Shown here: in pieces, positions 16,288-26,198 of the stretch
How the letters are laid out: each line of letters starts with the position of its first letter
How positions within the stretch are numbered: the first letter of the stretch is position 1
NCBI RefSeq assembly: GCF_024703995.1
Contig: NZ_JAMXQV010000026.1
Span: 98,129-162,128, forward strand
Origin: Amycolatopsis iheyensis
GTDB taxonomy: Bacteria; Actinomycetota; Actinomycetes; Mycobacteriales; Pseudonocardiaceae
Direction: 5' to 3'
DNA: 64,000 nucleotides
Translations under genes and position numbers: made by a program
Notes under the pieces: model-generated
The model's input: only the letters and a program-made list of their open reading frames with translations
Told to the model about the DNA's origin: nothing
The model's database searches: none

Positions 16288-18792
16288 CTAGTGCGCGCCC
16301 ACCTCGGTCACCCGCACCACGGCCGCGCCGGCCTCGTCGGACGCGGCCAGGTCAACCTCCGCGCTGATGCCCCAGTCGTGGTCGCCGGCCGGGTCGTCGA
16401 AGATCTGCCGCACCTTCCAGACCTCCGGCTGCTGCTCGATCATCAGCAGCGCCGGGCCGCGCGCGTCCGGGCCGGTGCCGAGCGACTCGTACTCCTCGAA
16501 GTAGTCCTCGATCGCTTCCTGCCACGCCTCGGCGTCCCAGCCGGACGCCGCGTCGAGCTCGCCGAGCGGGAACCACGCGCGCCGCCCGAACAGCTCGACC
16601 CGGCGGAACAGCTCGTTGCGCACCAGCACCCGGAACGCGCGCTCGTTGCGCGTGACACCCGGCGGCTCCGACGGCGGCCGCGTCGACACCGGGCCTTCCT
16701 CGTCGGGGTGGCGCAGCGCCTCCCACTCGTCCAGCAGACTGGAGTCGACCTGCCGGACCAGCTCGCCGAGCCACTCGATGAGGTCCTGCAGCGGCTCGGT
16801 CTTGGCCTCGTCGGGCACCGTGTGGCGCAGCGCGTCGTAGACGTCGGCGAGGTAGCGCAGCACCAGGCCTTCGGAGCGGGCCAGCTGGTAGAAACCGATG
16901 TACTCGACGAAGTTCATCGCGCGCTCGTACATGTCGCGCACGACGGACTTGGGCGACAGCTCGTAGTCGTCGACCCACGGGTGGCCCTGCCGGTAGCTGT
17001 GGAACGCGCCCTGCAGCAGCTCTTCCAGCGGCTTCGGGTAGCTGACGTTCTCGAGCAGCTCCATCCGCTCGTCGTACTCGATGCCCTCGGCCTTCATCGC
17101 GTTGACGGCCTCGCCGCGCGCCTTGAACTGCTGCTGCGACAGCACCGGCCGCGGGTTGTCCACCGTGGACTCCACAGTGGACACGACGTCGAGCGGGTAG
17201 CTCGGCGAGTCCAGTTCGAACAGTTCGATGGCGGCCAGCGCGAACGGCGAAAGCGGCTGGTTGAGCGCGAAGTCGAACTGCAGGTCGACGGTGAGCCGGA
17301 TGATCCGGCCCTGCTCGTCCGGTTCGGACAGTCGTTCGACGACGCCGGCGGCGAGCAGCGCGCGGTAGATCGCGATGGCGCGCAGGATGAGCTTGCGCTG
17401 CGACGCGCGGTCCTCGTGGTTGTCCTCGAGGAGGTGGCGCATCGAGTCGAACGCGTTGCCGGGCCGCGAGATCACGTTCAGCAGCATCGAGTGCGTGACC
17501 TTGAAGCTCGAGGTCAGCGGCTCGGGGTCGGCCGCGATAAGCCGGTCGAACGTGCTCTCGGTCCAGTTGACGAAGCCTTCCGGCGCCTTCTTCCGGACGA
17601 TCTTCTTTTTCTTCTTCGGGTCGTCGCCCGCCTTTTCCAGCGCCTTCGCGTTCTCGACGACGTGGTCGGGCGCCTGCACGACGACGTAGCCGTCGGTGTC
17701 GTAGCCCGCGCGCCCGGCGCGGCCGGCGATCTGGTGGAACTCGCGGGCCTTGAGGTGGCGCTGGCGGACGCCGTCGTACTTGGTCAGCGCGGAGAAGACG
17801 ACCGTCCGGATCGGCACGTTGATGCCGACGCCGAGGGTGTCGGTCCCGCAGATCACCTTGAGCAGCCCGGACTGGGCCAAGGTCTCGACCAATCGGCGGT
17901 ACTTCGGCAGCATGCCGGCGTGGTGGACGCCGATGCCGTGGCGGACCAGCCGCGAGAGCGTCTTGCCGAACCCGGCGGCGAACCGGAAGTCGCCGATCAG
18001 CTCGGCGATGGCTTCCTTCTCGGCCTTCGTCGTGACGTTGATGCTCATCAGCGTCTGCGCCCGCTCGATGGCCGCGGCCTGCGAGAAGTGCACGACGTAT
18101 ACGGGCGCCTGACCGCCGTTGAGCAGCTCGGACATCGTCTCGTGCAGCGGCGTGAGCGCGTACCGGAAGGTCAGTGGCACCGGGCGCTGCGCCGACGTGA
18201 CGACGGCGGTCGGCTTGCCGGTGCGGCGCGTGAGGTCCTTTTCGAAGAAGGACACGTCGCCCAAGGTCGCCGACATCAGGACGAACTGGGCCTTCGGCAG
18301 CTCCAGCAGCGGCACCTGCCACGCCCAGCCGCGGTCGGGCTCGGAGTAGAAGTGGAACTCGTCGGCCACGACCTGCCCGACCGGCGCGTCGGCACCGAAC
18401 CGCAACGCGATGTTCGCCAGGATTTCGGCCGTGCAGCAGATGATCGGCGCGTCCGGGTTGACGCTGGAGTCACCCGTCATCATCCCGACGTTGTCGGCGC
18501 CGAAGATCTCGATGAGCTGGAAGAACTTCTCCGAGACGAGGGCTTTGATGGGCGCGGTGTAGTAGCTGCGGCGGCCCTGGGCGAGCGCGGTGAAGTGCGC
18601 GCCGACGGCGACGAGGCTCTTCCCGGAGCCGGTCGGCGTCGAGAGGATGACGTTCGATCCGGAGACGACCTCCATCACCGCCTCCTCCTGCGCCGGGTAC
18701 AGCTCGATGCCCCGATCGGCCGTCCAGGTCGTGAACGCTTCGAAGAGGGCGTCGGGGTCGGGATCCGCAGGCAGGAGGTCTGTGAGAGTCAT
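16288..18792 (-). CDS. DEAD/DEAH-box helicase with DUF3516 C-terminus
   Basis: An 834-residue superfamily 2 helicase. Walker A is STPTGSGKS (51-59), the Walker B/motif II is DEFH at 144-147 rather than DEAD or DEVH, motif III is SAT (174-176), and motif VI is HQIAGRAGRAG. The long C-terminal part (about 400-834) matches the DUF3516 region found in actinobacterial Ski2/Mtr4-like helicases, with a lysine run near residue 395. Probably unwinds structured RNA, perhaps in decay or ribosome assembly. It ends 39 bp before the C45 gene starts, on the same strand. Confidence 0.88.
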   Translation of the reverse strand: MTLTDLLPADPDPDALFEAFTTWTADRGIELYPAQEEAVMEVVSGSNVILSTPTGSGKSLVAVGAHFTALAQGRRSYYTAPIKALVSEKFFQLIEIFGADNVGMMTGDSSVNPDAPIICCTAEILANIALRFGADAPVGQVVADEFHFYSEPDRGWAWQVPLLELPKAQFVLMSATLGDVSFFEKDLTRRTGKPTAVVTSAQRPVPLTFRYALTPLHETMSELLNGGQAPVYVVHFSQAAAIERAQTLMSINVTTKAEKEAIAELIGDFRFAAGFGKTLSRLVRHGIGVHHAGMLPKYRRLVETLAQSGLLKVICGTDTLGVGINVPIRTVVFSALTKYDGVRQRHLKAREFHQIAGRAGRAGYDTDGYVVVQAPDHVVENAKALEKAGDDPKKKKKIVRKKAPEGFVNWTESTFDRLIAADPEPLTSSFKVTHSMLLNVISRPGNAFDSMRHLLEDNHEDRASQRKLILRAIAIYRALLAAGVVERLSEPDEQGRIIRLTVDLQFDFALNQPLSPFALAAIELFELDSPSYPLDVVSTVESTVDNPRPVLSQQQFKARGEAVNAMKAEGIEYDERMELLENVSYPKPLEELLQGAFHSYRQGHPWVDDYELSPKSVVRDMYERAMNFVEYIGFYQLARSEGLVLRYLADVYDALRHTVPDEAKTEPLQDLIEWLGELVRQVDSSLLDEWEALRHPDEEGPVSTRPPSEPPGVTRNERAFRVLVRNELFRRVELFGRRAWFPLGELDAASGWDAEAWQEAIEDYFEEYESLGTGPDARGPALLMIEQQPEVWKVRQIFDDPAGDHDWGISAEVDLAASDEAGAAVVRVTEVGAH

Positions 18793-18939
18793 GAGACGTC
18801 CATCGTGCCATCCGCTCGTCGCAAAGTCGGCAGGGGCGATCGCATCGCGCGTGGTAAACCCGTAGGCTTCGCGTTACCGCGCTTCGACCGGGAGATACGG
18901 TGTCGCGCGCACACGGGCGGTACTCCGGAGGGCTTAGGA

Positions 18940-20202
18940 ATGGCACAGGACATCATCCCGATCGAACTCGGGCTGCCGCAGGGCGACGTCGTCACCCTGT
19001 GGGCCCCGCGCTGGCGGGAAGACGGCGAGGAGTGGGAAGCGTTCCTCGGCGACGAGGACGACCTGTACGCCTTCCCGGACGCCGCGCACCTGGCCGCCTT
19101 CGTCCGCACGTCCGAGCGGCACGACCTGCTGGACCACCCGGCGTGGGACGCCGTGCCGTCGCTGAACGTGCCCGAGCTGATCCCGGACGAGGACCACACG
19201 TACGACCTCGTCGGCGTGCCGGAGCTCGTCGCCGAGGAGCCGGACGTCTGGCACATCGCCGAGCTGGCGGAGATCGTCGGCATCGTGCGGTCGCTCGCGG
19301 ACGTCTGCGACCTCGAAGAGGTGCACGAGATCCTCGACTCGACCGAGGGCTTCTCGCTGCTGGACCAGGGCACCCTCCCGTTCACCGGGAGCGTCGGCGT
19401 CCAGGTGTGGAACGACCTGTCCGAGACGGTGTCGCAGAAGTGGGACACCGTGCTGGACGCGATCGACGGCCTGGTGACCCAGCCGGACGTCGACGAGAAG
19501 GTGCTGGAGCAGACCGCCGAGGAGCTGGCGGCGTTCCACGAGGAGTCCGCCGAGGCCGAGGCCGGCGCCGAGGGTGAAGAGGACCTCGAGGCGATCTCCT
19601 CGGACGACGAGGACGACTCCGACGACGAAGAGGACGAGGGTCCGGTCGGCTTCTGGGCCGAGGTCGGCATCGACCCGATCAAGATCATCACGTCCGGCGC
19701 GGAGTACTACACGCTGCGCTGCTACCTCGACGACACCCCGGTGTTCCTCGGCAGCGAAGGCGAGATCGACGTCTTCACGTCGACGGGCGCGCTGGCCCGG
19801 GCCCTGGCGGACGGCAAGGACCTGGCCGACACGGACCTCGCGGACGTGTCCACGTGGGACGAGGTCCTCGCCAAGGCGACGGCGGGCGAGCTCGACGTCG
19901 AGGTCGACGCCGAGAACACGTACGTCCTGACTGGTCTGGACGCGGACATCGCGGAGGGCCCGGAGGCGATCGACCCGACCCAGCTGGAGCTGGCGGTCGA
20001 GCTGATCACGGACGCGGCGGACTGGGCGGGCGACGACTCGGCGGAGACGGCCCTGGCGGGCAACGAAAGCCTGGGCTGGCTGGTGTCGTTCGTGCTCCGC
20101 CCCGACCCGACGCGCCTGGAGCCGTCGGCCCCGTTCGACGCCGAGCAGAGCGCGTGGCGGAAGCTGGTCGAAGGCTTCGAGAACCGCCTGACGGTCGCCT
20201 GA
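18940..20202 (+). CDS. Acidic protein with an internal duplication
   Basis: A 420-residue, highly acidic protein, not recognised as a named family. It consists of two related halves joined by an acidic linker (about 203-236, with ISSDDEDDSDDEEDE). The halves align as WREDGEEWEAFLGDEDDLYAF near residue 25 with YYTLRCYLDDTPVFLG near 256, then DVFT/LYAFPDAAHLAAF-type segments, TYDLVGV with TYVLTGL, and LAEIVGIVRSLADVCD with LELAVELITDAADW. The ATG at 18940 follows GGAGGG and AGGA. It is divergent from the helicase across 147 bp. No catalytic motif is visible; a scaffold or nucleic-acid mimic is possible. Confidence 0.7.
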   Translation: MAQDIIPIELGLPQGDVVTLWAPRWREDGEEWEAFLGDEDDLYAFPDAAHLAAFVRTSERHDLLDHPAWDAVPSLNVPELIPDEDHTYDLVGVPELVAEEPDVWHIAELAEIVGIVRSLADVCDLEEVHEILDSTEGFSLLDQGTLPFTGSVGVQVWNDLSETVSQKWDTVLDAIDGLVTQPDVDEKVLEQTAEELAAFHEESAEAEAGAEGEEDLEAISSDDEDDSDDEEDEGPVGFWAEVGIDPIKIITSGAEYYTLRCYLDDTPVFLGSEGEIDVFTSTGALARALADGKDLADTDLADVSTWDEVLAKATAGELDVEVDAENTYVLTGLDADIAEGPEAIDPTQLELAVELITDAADWAGDDSAETALAGNESLGWLVSFVLRPDPTRLEPSAPFDAEQSAWRKLVEGFENRLTVA

Positions 20203-20212
20203 TCTGTTTCGC

Positions 20213-20252
20213 CGAAGGCCGCCTCCCGGATTCGTCCGGCAGGCGGCCTTCG
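20213..20252. terminator. Terminator after the acidic protein gene
   Basis: Perfect 12-bp arms CGAAGGCCGCCT / AGGCGGCCTTCG, extended by an inner CCGGA/TCCGG stem, starting 10 bp after the stop codon. Confidence 0.85.
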
Positions 20253-20290
20253 TCGCGTCCGGAGCCGCGCGGCAGTCGGCGCTCCCGGCA

Positions 20291-20321
20291 AGCATCCACA
20301 GTCTCGAGCCGATGTGGACAA
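20291..20321. promoter_or_regulatory. Inverted DnaA-box-like pair
   Basis: AGCATCCACA (core ATCCACA) and TGTGGACAA face each other with 12 bases between them. TTGTCCACA, the complement of the right copy, is the actinobacterial DnaA-box consensus. A perfect pair with the same 12-base spacing lies at 43832-43861. Confidence 0.35.
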
Positions 20322-20468
20322 CTCCGCCTCGCCGCGTACCCGGAAGGTCGGCTCGCGTGCCTGGACGGTCGGCTCGCGTACTCAGAAGGTCGGCTCGCGT
20401 GCTTGGGCGGGCATCTCGTGTGATTGCGGAGGCATCACGTGTGATTGGAGGGGCATCACGTGTGATTG
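20322..20468. repeat. 21-bp tandem repeat, locus B (6 clear units plus one degenerate)
   Basis: Six contiguous units of exactly 21 bp (20343, 20364, 20385, 20406, 20427, 20448) plus a degenerate seventh (20322-20342). Read on the minus strand, the sense of the MFS gene that ends 16 bp away, the units start CAATCACACGTGATGCC (two copies), CAATCACACGAGATGCC, then CA-GCACGCGAGCCGACC types. The core matches locus A at 12770-12832. No spacers, no coding potential of its own, and no recognised family. Confidence 0.8.
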
Positions 20469-20483
20469 GGGGGTCGACACGGA

Positions 20484-21677
20484 TCAGTCCTCCGCTCGGG
20501 CCGGGACTACCAGCACTGCCAATGCCGGGAAGATCGCCGCTACGCAGAAGGCCAGTGCGTACCTGCTGTCGCCGATCACCAGGCCCAGCAGGGGCGGGGT
20601 CAGGGAGGCCGCGATGTTCTGGCCCGTGTTCTGCGTGCCCATCGCCCGGCCCGACCACGCCAGCCCGGCCAGCTCCGCCGACGCCGTGAAGCCGAGGCCG
20701 TTGTCCGCCACCGTGATGACCCCGGCCAGCGCCAGCGCCAGCAGCACCAGCCACGGCCAGGAAGCGTCGCCCAAAGCCACGAGCAGCATGACGAGGCAGC
20801 TCAGGACCGCGAGCTGACGCATCGGCCGCAGCCGGCTGCCCACGCGGTCCGACCACCAGCCCGAGCCGAGCCGGCCCGCGGCGCCCAGCACCTGGACCAC
20901 CGCCAGGAACCAGCCCGCCGACAGCGGGCTCCAGTGCTGCACCGCCACCAGGTACACCGGCGCGAACGCCGACACCGCGAACTGCGGCACCACCAGCAAC
21001 GCGCTCGCGCCGTGCACCCGCCACAACGTCGCGTGCCGGTACGGCGAGGGCGGCTTCGAACCACCCGAAGCAGCAGGCGGCCGCGGCGGGTCCGTCACCA
21101 GCCAGGCCACCAGCAGCGCGACGACCACCGCCAGCCCCGCCGGCAGCAGGATCGCCGCGCGGAACCCGAAGTGCGCCGCCAGCGGCGGGAGCCCCAGCGC
21201 GGCGACGCCGACGCCCAGCGGCTGGGCCGTCTGGCGGATCCCCATCGCGATCCCGCGCTCGGACTTCGCGAACCAGCCCATCACGACGCGACCGCTCGCC
21301 GCGTTCACCGAGGCCGTACACGCTCCGGCGGCCAGGAACACCCCAAAGAGGAGACCGACCGAGTGAGAGCCGACCCCGGCGTACACCAGGAGTAACCCCG
21401 ACGCGCCCAGTCCGAGCGCCATGATCAGACGCTCTCCGTAACGGTCCGCAGCCGCGCCCCACACGATCAGGGTGAACAACAGCCCGATGCTCGGCGCCGC
21501 GACGACCGTGCCGGCCTCCGCCAGCGTCAACCCTTCCGCCGCCCGCATGGCCGGGACCAGGAACGGGATGCCGTAGAGGAACGAACAGCTCGCGGTCTGC
21601 GCGGCGAGGCCGAGCGCCAGGATGAGCCAGCGTCGTGAACTCGCCTGGACCCGCTCGACCTGCACCATCTTCGTCAC
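20484..21677 (-). CDS. Major facilitator superfamily transporter
   Basis: A 397-residue protein with twelve predicted helices. The loop 2-3 motif reads GAAADRYGER and the second-half equivalent GSGWWSDRVGSRLRP, both typical of MFS. It resembles the nitrate/nitrite- or oxalate/formate-like branch less than general 12-helix MFS; the substrate cannot be read. It is co-directional with the adenosine deaminase gene 80 bp upstream, but has its own spacer with an inverted repeat and AT-rich centre, so it is likely separately controlled. Directly after its stop lies the 21-bp repeat array. Confidence 0.82.
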   Translation of the reverse strand: MTKMVQVERVQASSRRWLILALGLAAQTASCSFLYGIPFLVPAMRAAEGLTLAEAGTVVAAPSIGLLFTLIVWGAAADRYGERLIMALGLGASGLLLVYAGVGSHSVGLLFGVFLAAGACTASVNAASGRVVMGWFAKSERGIAMGIRQTAQPLGVGVAALGLPPLAAHFGFRAAILLPAGLAVVVALLVAWLVTDPPRPPAASGGSKPPSPYRHATLWRVHGASALLVVPQFAVSAFAPVYLVAVQHWSPLSAGWFLAVVQVLGAAGRLGSGWWSDRVGSRLRPMRQLAVLSCLVMLLVALGDASWPWLVLLALALAGVITVADNGLGFTASAELAGLAWSGRAMGTQNTGQNIAASLTPPLLGLVIGDSRYALAFCVAAIFPALAVLVVPARAED

Positions 21678-21694
21678 CGTCTCAACATATGAGA

Positions 21695-21715
21695 GTCACT
21701 TCCTATATAGTGAAC
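21695..21715. promoter_or_regulatory. AT-rich inverted repeat before the MFS gene
   Basis: GTCACT-TCCTATAT-AGTGAAC: arms TCACT/AGTGA around an AT-rich centre, in an otherwise high-GC spacer. Fits an operator over a promoter for the MFS gene; the cognate regulator is not adjacent. Confidence 0.4.
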
Positions 21716-21756
21716 GATAGTTGGCATGGCTAAGGACCGCAAGGACCCCGCCGGCC

Positions 21757-22851
21757 TCAGGACAGCGCGGCGTACCCGGGCTTGATGACGTCGTCGATCA
21801 GCGCGAGGCGGGCGTCGAAATCGATGAAGGCCGATTTCATCGCGTTGATCGTGAACCACCGGAAGTCGTCGAGGCCGTACCCGAAGGTCTCGTGCAGAGT
21901 GGTGAATTCGCTGGTCATCGTGCATCCGCTCATCAGCCGGTTGTCCGTGTTCACGGTCACCCGGAAGCGCAGCCGCTTGAGCAGCGCGAGCGGGTGCTCG
22001 GCGATCGAGCGCACGGTGCCTGTTTGGACGTTCGACGTCGGGCAGATCTCCAGGGGGATCCGGCGGTCGCGGACATACGCGGCCAACCGTCCAAGGTGGA
22101 CCGTGCCGTCCGCGTCGGTCTTGACGTCCTCGACGATCCGCACGCCGTGCCCGAGCCGTTCGGCGCCGCAGTGCTGAATCGCCTCCCAAATGGACGGAAG
22201 ACCGAACGCTTCACCGGCGTGAATGGTGAAATGCGCATTGTTCTGCCGCAAATACTCGAACGCGTCGAGATTGCGGGTCGGCGGGAATCCGTCCTCCGGG
22301 CCGGCGATGTCGAACCCGACGACGCCGGCGTCGCGGTAGCGGACGGCCAGGTTCGCGATCTCGAGGGCCCGGGCGTGCTGGCGCATCGCGCAGAGCAACG
22401 TCCCGACGCGGATGCTGCCGCCGTTCGCGGCCACTCGCCGTGTGCCCTCCGTGAACCCCGCCTGCACAGCCTCGACCACCGCATCGAGTGACAGACCGCG
22501 TTCGACGAACAACTCCGGTGCGTAGCGCACCTCGGCGTAGACGACGCCGTCGGCGGCCAGGTCCTCCACCGCTTCCGCGGCGACCCTGACCAGCGCTTCC
22601 TCCGTCTGCATCACCCCGCAGGTGTGCGCGAAGGTCTCGAGGTAGGACACGAGTGAGCCGGAGTCGGCCGCACGGCGGAACCAGCTGCCCAGCTCGGCCG
22701 GGTCGGTGGTGGGCAGAGCGGCATAACCGGTCGCCTCGGCGAGCTCGGCGACGGTGGCCGGGCGCAGCCCGCCGTCGAGGTGGTCGTGCAGCAGCACCTT
22801 GGGTGCGCGGCGGAGTGTCTCGCTGGTCAGAACAGGGCTTTCGTCAGGCAT
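21757..22851 (-). CDS. add: Adenosine deaminase
   Basis: A 364-residue zinc amidohydrolase converting adenosine and deoxyadenosine to inosine forms. Zinc ligands H22 and H24 lie in HDHLDG, H211 and catalytic E214 in HAGE, H235 in GHG, and D303 in NTDN, which is the complete set. It acts in purine salvage and matches the nearby nucleoside importer, cytidine deaminase and thymidine phosphorylase. The ATG is preceded by TACCGT and six bases with no ribosome site, suggesting a leaderless mRNA. Confidence 0.93.
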   Translation of the reverse strand: MPDESPVLTSETLRRAPKVLLHDHLDGGLRPATVAELAEATGYAALPTTDPAELGSWFRRAADSGSLVSYLETFAHTCGVMQTEEALVRVAAEAVEDLAADGVVYAEVRYAPELFVERGLSLDAVVEAVQAGFTEGTRRVAANGGSIRVGTLLCAMRQHARALEIANLAVRYRDAGVVGFDIAGPEDGFPPTRNLDAFEYLRQNNAHFTIHAGEAFGLPSIWEAIQHCGAERLGHGVRIVEDVKTDADGTVHLGRLAAYVRDRRIPLEICPTSNVQTGTVRSIAEHPLALLKRLRFRVTVNTDNRLMSGCTMTSEFTTLHETFGYGLDDFRWFTINAMKSAFIDFDARLALIDDVIKPGYAALS

Positions 22852-23062
22852 CCCCCAACGGTAACCTTGTTGTCATTCCCCTACATGGCCGTAAGTCCCA
22901 GGCTCGAGCTAACCCTGAGCGTCGACGATCCGGTAACGAATCGGCCATCCGGGGGCAGCCTCCGCAATAGGCTCTTCACGGGGGCCATACAGACAGCAAT
23001 TTTTGCAATCGATAAGCTTCGTGGCACGTCCCTCCATTTCCCCGCCGACGAAGGACACAGCA

Positions 23063-24187
23063 GTGACCACTGACAACCAGATTGCCGCCCCGTCCTTCGA
23101 CCGGATGCGCAACATGCTGGTGCGCGCGGCCGAAGTGCGTGAGAGCGAGCAGCAGCAGATCTTCGACGCGCTCGACGACATCTACGCCCGCCTCGCGCCG
23201 GTGGACTCGCTGGGCGCGGTCCGCAAGCGGCTGTCCGAGATGCCCGACCGCACCGAGGTCAGCGTCCTGGCCGAGCGCCTCGACGAGACGATGTCGCGCC
23301 TGGAGGCCCAGGACAACGCCATCGCCGCGCTGACCCGCGCCGTCGAGAGCATCGTCGACAAGCTCGCCAAGCCCTTCGCGCAGCTCGACGGCCGGCTCGA
23401 CGGCATGGCCGCCCGCTTCGAGGGCGTCGCGGGCCGGATGGACGGGCTCGAGGACAAGCTCCAGAACATCCACCGCCGGATCGACGAGGTCGGCGGCCAC
23501 CTCGACAAGCAGGACGCGAAGCTCGACTCGATCCCGCAGTCGGTGCACGGCCCGGTCCGCGAGCGGATCGAGCAGGCCGAGGCGGCGCTGCGCGACCGCG
23601 TCGACCACGCCGACCACGAGCTGCGCGGCAAGGTCGACGAGCTCGGCCGCACGACGCACGAGCGCCTCGGCGAGCTGGACCGCGTCACGCAGGAGCGGAT
23701 CGGCGCGAACACCGAGGCCCTCAAGACGGCGCTGACCGAGACCGGCGAGATGATCGACGCCTCGGACCGCCTGGAAAACCTGGGCAACCGCCTCGAGACG
23801 GTCACCACCCGCCTCGACGACCTCGCCTCCCGCCTCGACAAGGTGGAAGACGGCTTCCTGTCCGGCCTGGGCGACCTCGACGGCGCGGTCAAGAGCGGCC
23901 TGGCCAAGGTCGAAGGCACGCTGTCGAAGCAGCCGGACACCGACTCGGTCGACACGCTGGTCCGCAAGAGCAACGACGAGAGCGTCCGCCGCATCGGCGG
24001 CCAGCTCGACGAGGCGATGGCGACGTTCGCGGAGCTGATGCTCGGCGGCGGCCCGGCCGTCCAGCAGATCGCCCCGCCGCCGCCGGCCCCGCGCCAGCCG
24101 CGTCGCAGCTCGCGCAACGGCCGCGCGCCGAAGGCGGCCGACACGAAGACCAAGCCGGCCGAAGGCTCGGAAGAGACCGCGGAGTAA
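23063..24187 (+). CDS. Coiled-coil protein, unknown function
   Basis: A 374-residue protein that is helical and heptad-patterned over about residues 25-320, full of short repeats of the form RLDxMAxRFEGV, RLETVTTRLDDLASRLDKVEDG and similar, like apolipoprotein-type or tail-fibre-like helices. The C-terminal 40 residues are Pro/Arg/Lys-rich (PPPPAPRQPRR). No signal peptide or membrane span is visible. The GTG at 23063 has an AAGGAC ribosome site; an upstream ATG in the same frame is not supported. It may be a cytoskeletal or envelope-organising filament protein. A strong terminator follows. Confidence 0.7.
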   Translation: MTTDNQIAAPSFDRMRNMLVRAAEVRESEQQQIFDALDDIYARLAPVDSLGAVRKRLSEMPDRTEVSVLAERLDETMSRLEAQDNAIAALTRAVESIVDKLAKPFAQLDGRLDGMAARFEGVAGRMDGLEDKLQNIHRRIDEVGGHLDKQDAKLDSIPQSVHGPVRERIEQAEAALRDRVDHADHELRGKVDELGRTTHERLGELDRVTQERIGANTEALKTALTETGEMIDASDRLENLGNRLETVTTRLDDLASRLDKVEDGFLSGLGDLDGAVKSGLAKVEGTLSKQPDTDSVDTLVRKSNDESVRRIGGQLDEAMATFAELMLGGGPAVQQIAPPPPAPRQPRRSSRNGRAPKAADTKTKPAEGSEETAE

Positions 24188-24200
24188 GCAGCTCGAACGA

Positions 24201-24239
24201 AGAGGCCCCCGCCGGACGATCCGGCGGGGGCCTCTTTTA
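24201..24239. terminator. Intrinsic terminator after the coiled-coil gene
   Basis: A 16-bp perfect stem (AGAGGCCCCCGCCGGA and complement) with a 3-base loop and a following TTTTAC tract. Confidence 0.93.
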
Positions 24240-24261
24240 CTTTCCGGAGTAACCACTCCGT

Positions 24262-24326
24262 GGCACTTTCCCTACGAAAGCTCCGCTTCGAGGGCCCCTG
24301 GGCGGAACTTTCCTAGGGAAAGTGCC
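24262..24326. repeat. 65-bp compound inverted repeat
   Basis: Perfect 13-bp outer arms GGCACTTTCCCTA / TAGGGAAAGTGCC. The right part is itself a near-palindrome, ACTTTCC-TAG-GGAAAGT, and the left part has CTTTC/GAAAG. It lies just after a full terminator and before the convergent deoA end, so it is not needed as a terminator for the upstream gene. Confidence 0.7.
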
Positions 24327-24367
24327 GCGGGTGTCACTCGACCGGGTGATCATCTTCGCGATGCTTC

Positions 24368-25660
<1,293 letters not shown>

Positions 25661-25681
25661 GTGCTCGAGTTTAAACCTCGA

Positions 25682-26086
25682 TCAGCCGATCGTGGCACAG
25701 GTCTTCGGAACGGTCGGCGAAGTGTTCGGCGGATTCAGCGTTTCCCAGGTGAGACAGAATTCGGCGCCACTCGGATAGGAAATCCCGATCCACGCGCTCT
25801 CGCGGTCGCCGTACTGCAGGGTCTGCCCCTGTGTGCAGATCCGGTCGTACGTCCGGTTGACGCCGTCGTGCTCGACACTCGGTGTGTCACAACCACGATC
25901 GTTGACCTGGGTGGCGATGACCGCGCGTAGCGTGTGCCCGTCGGGCGCCAGCTCCAGCTGCAGGCAGCTCTTGATCGCGCCGTTCCAGTTCACGTGGCAA
26001 TTGAGCGCGCCCGCCGACGCGGCCGGTGCACCGGCAAATCCGGCAACCAGCAGGAAACAAACGACCACAGCGACTTTTTTCAGCAT
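25682..26086 (-). CDS. Small secreted protein, unknown family
   Basis: A 134-residue exported protein: signal peptide MLKKVAVVVCFLLVAGFAG then APAASA, cleavage likely before GALN. The mature part has six Cys, one at each end of the domain and others in pairs, so disulphides are probable. The start at 26086 is chosen because GAGGAGGGG lies nine bases upstream; the ATG six bases earlier is too close to it. It sits between cytidine deaminase and thymidine phosphorylase but looks unrelated to nucleoside metabolism. No family recognised. Confidence 0.68.
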   Translation of the reverse strand: MLKKVAVVVCFLLVAGFAGAPAASAGALNCHVNWNGAIKSCLQLELAPDGHTLRAVIATQVNDRGCDTPSVEHDGVNRTYDRICTQGQTLQYGDRESAWIGISYPSGAEFCLTWETLNPPNTSPTVPKTCATIG

Positions 26087-26198
26087 TTCCATCCCCTCCT
26101 CGGCACTTCCGGCGGGGACCGCGGAATTGTCCGGAAAGGAATTTCGACCGTAACACGCGCCCACGCCGGTCGCAACGGACCGGCGTGGGCGGCGGGGA

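Noticed and set aside
17159..17190. DnaA-like TTGTCCACC and GTCCACAGTGGAC motifs inside the helicase gene
   Set aside because: They are in coding sequence, lack the exact consensus and arise from Val-Asp-Ser-Thr codons.
16291..18939. Open frame on the plus strand opposite the helicase, in frame with the acidic protein
   Set aside because: The helicase is certain from its motifs; the opposite frame has shadow composition and no homology. The real start of the acidic protein is the ATG at 18940.
20343..20468. CRISPR-like array
   Set aside because: Units abut with no unique spacers, the period is 21 bp and no cas gene is present.
18934..21462. Very long minus-strand open frame (842 codons) across the acidic protein, its terminator and the MFS gene
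   Set aside because: It crosses two genuine genes and a terminator in another frame, and its residues are the Arg/Gly/Ala/Pro mix of shadow frames in high-GC DNA.
21726..21782. 18-codon frame MAKDRKDPAGLRTARRTRA between MFS and adenosine deaminase
   Set aside because: No ribosome site, overlaps the end of adenosine deaminase, no conserved feature.
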